A stretch of 64,000 nt of DNA. Source: Mycosarcoma maydis (lineage: Eukaryota; Basidiomycota; Ustilaginomycetes; Ustilaginales). Positions within the stretch are counted from its first letter, which is position 1. Each line of letters begins with the position of its first letter. The translations under genes and the position numbers were made by a program. The notes under the pieces are model-generated. The model was not told where the DNA came from, ran no database searches, and worked only from the letters and a program-made list of their open reading frames with translations. The stretch spans positions 280,928-344,927 of the forward strand of contig NC_026500.1 of the NCBI RefSeq assembly GCF_000328475.2, written 5' to 3'. Positions 63,308 through 64,000 of this stretch are shown here, in pieces.

Positions 63308-64000
63308 GCTGAACGCTATCAAAGTGTTTGGTCTTTGTGAAAATTGGGGCCAATGACACGAGCATGATCGTCTCTTTTAAACGAGATCGACGACCAGGAC
63401 CTCTAGGCATCACCTGTTCAGCACACGCCATTTCTCTCTGTATCTGAGCAATGGTGGCAAGGAATGGTGAATCAGGACCGAGCCATCCAGGAGGACCCTG
63501 CTAGGGATATGCGCATAACCAGCTTGACTTTGATCAAATGTGTCGTAAACAAATATGTTTTGCGGTCTTGTACAGTAATGACTTTTGGAGAAAGCATGAC
63601 CCCGCTGAAGCTTGGAGGAGCCGACGGCGCTTTGAGCAGCCGACGGTAGCGCCTCTAGAGTGATCCAGCTTGAGGGCGTCAAACGAATTAATGGGGACGT
63701 TGACTCATGTTGCTATGCAGAATGCGAATCATGTCCTGCGCTGAACATCGATTGTGAATCAAGAATGATACAGTATGTGTGGCAATCGTTCAATCGTTGA
63801 TCATGAATGCCAAAAGGAGAATCACGAGTGCTGTGAATCCTGCTTCGATTCACGTGGCTGTGTCACCGTTACGGTTATCATACATCCGAATCCAACTGCA
63901 CGGAGCTCCATTATGCCTTTTTTTAAAAAGAAATTGTGATCCTATTTTTCGGCATCACGAGTACACAGGCGAAATGGCAACGGCACGGCAAAGGCAATCG
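63308..64000. promoter_or_regulatory. ahd1 promoter and right edge of window
   Basis: ATGCGCAT at 63509-63516, about 200 bases before the ahd1 start, and TTTAAAAG at about 63375-63382 (minus strand). TTCACG/CGTGAA motifs occur near 63750-63860. No gene is seen to the window end. Confidence 0.5.
63509..63516. promoter_or_regulatory. ATGCGCAT palindrome (ahd1)
   Basis: Octamer shared with the cyp2, fas2/atr1 and acyltransferase/thioesterase promoters; read on the minus strand it continues ATCC. Confidence 0.45.

Overview
The window is nuclear DNA of a smut fungus, almost certainly Ustilago (Mycosarcoma) maydis. The PKA regulatory subunit Ubc1 sits at the left end. The right 40 kb carries most of the biosynthetic cluster for ustilagic acid, the secreted antifungal cellobiose lipid. 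Spliceosomal introns are few and short (62-161 bp, GT...AG). The spacers are full of the TTCACGA/TCGTGAA short repeats typical of this genome.

Left part (1-23 kb), ordinary chromosomal genes: ubc1 (992-2569); an ATF/CREB-type bZIP factor interrupted by a 100-N assembly gap (5099-6810); a transaldolase-family aldolase with a fructose-6-phosphate-aldolase-like active site (9938-11047, minus); a bacterial-looking class I mannose-6-phosphate isomerase (11747-12790), divergent from the aldolase; a small alpha/beta hydrolase (13800-14729); and a secreted M28 aminopeptidase with a PA domain (16983-18631). Long spacers (2.6-5.1, 6.8-9.9, 14.7-17.0 and 18.6-23.4 kb) hold mostly simple and dispersed repeats.

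Right part (23.4-63.3 kb), ustilagic acid cluster: rua1 (zinc-finger activator), a subterminal-type P450 (cyp2), the 3704-residue fused fatty acid synthase fas2, the ABC exporter atr1, a BAHD-like acyltransferase, a CYP52-like terminal hydroxylase (cyp1), a second HxxxD acyltransferase with three exons, an acyl-CoA thioesterase-like protein, an extended SDR (probably uhd1), the glycosyltransferase ugt1, and the diiron fatty acid hydroxylase ahd1. The proposed route, from published work on this pathway plus the domains seen here, is as follows. Cyp1 and Cyp2 hydroxylate palmitate at the terminal and subterminal carbons. Ugt1 adds two glucoses. Fas2 and the SDR supply a short 3-hydroxy acyl chain. 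The two acyltransferases decorate the cellobiose. Ahd1 adds the alpha-hydroxyl and Atr1 exports the product. Eleven such genes are visible. The published cluster has twelve over about 58 kb, so it probably continues past the right edge.

The main points for a second look are: a palindromic ATGCGCAT element in the upstream regions of many cluster genes (candidate Rua1 site); a cluster FAS with no phosphopantetheinyl transferase domain; diverged direct repeats bracketing the SDR-ugt1 pair; an aldolase with FSA-like catalytic residues beside a bacterial-type isomerase; and the dispersed TTCACGA repeats. Exon boundaries were worked out by hand from reading frame and splice-site logic and are not backed by transcripts.
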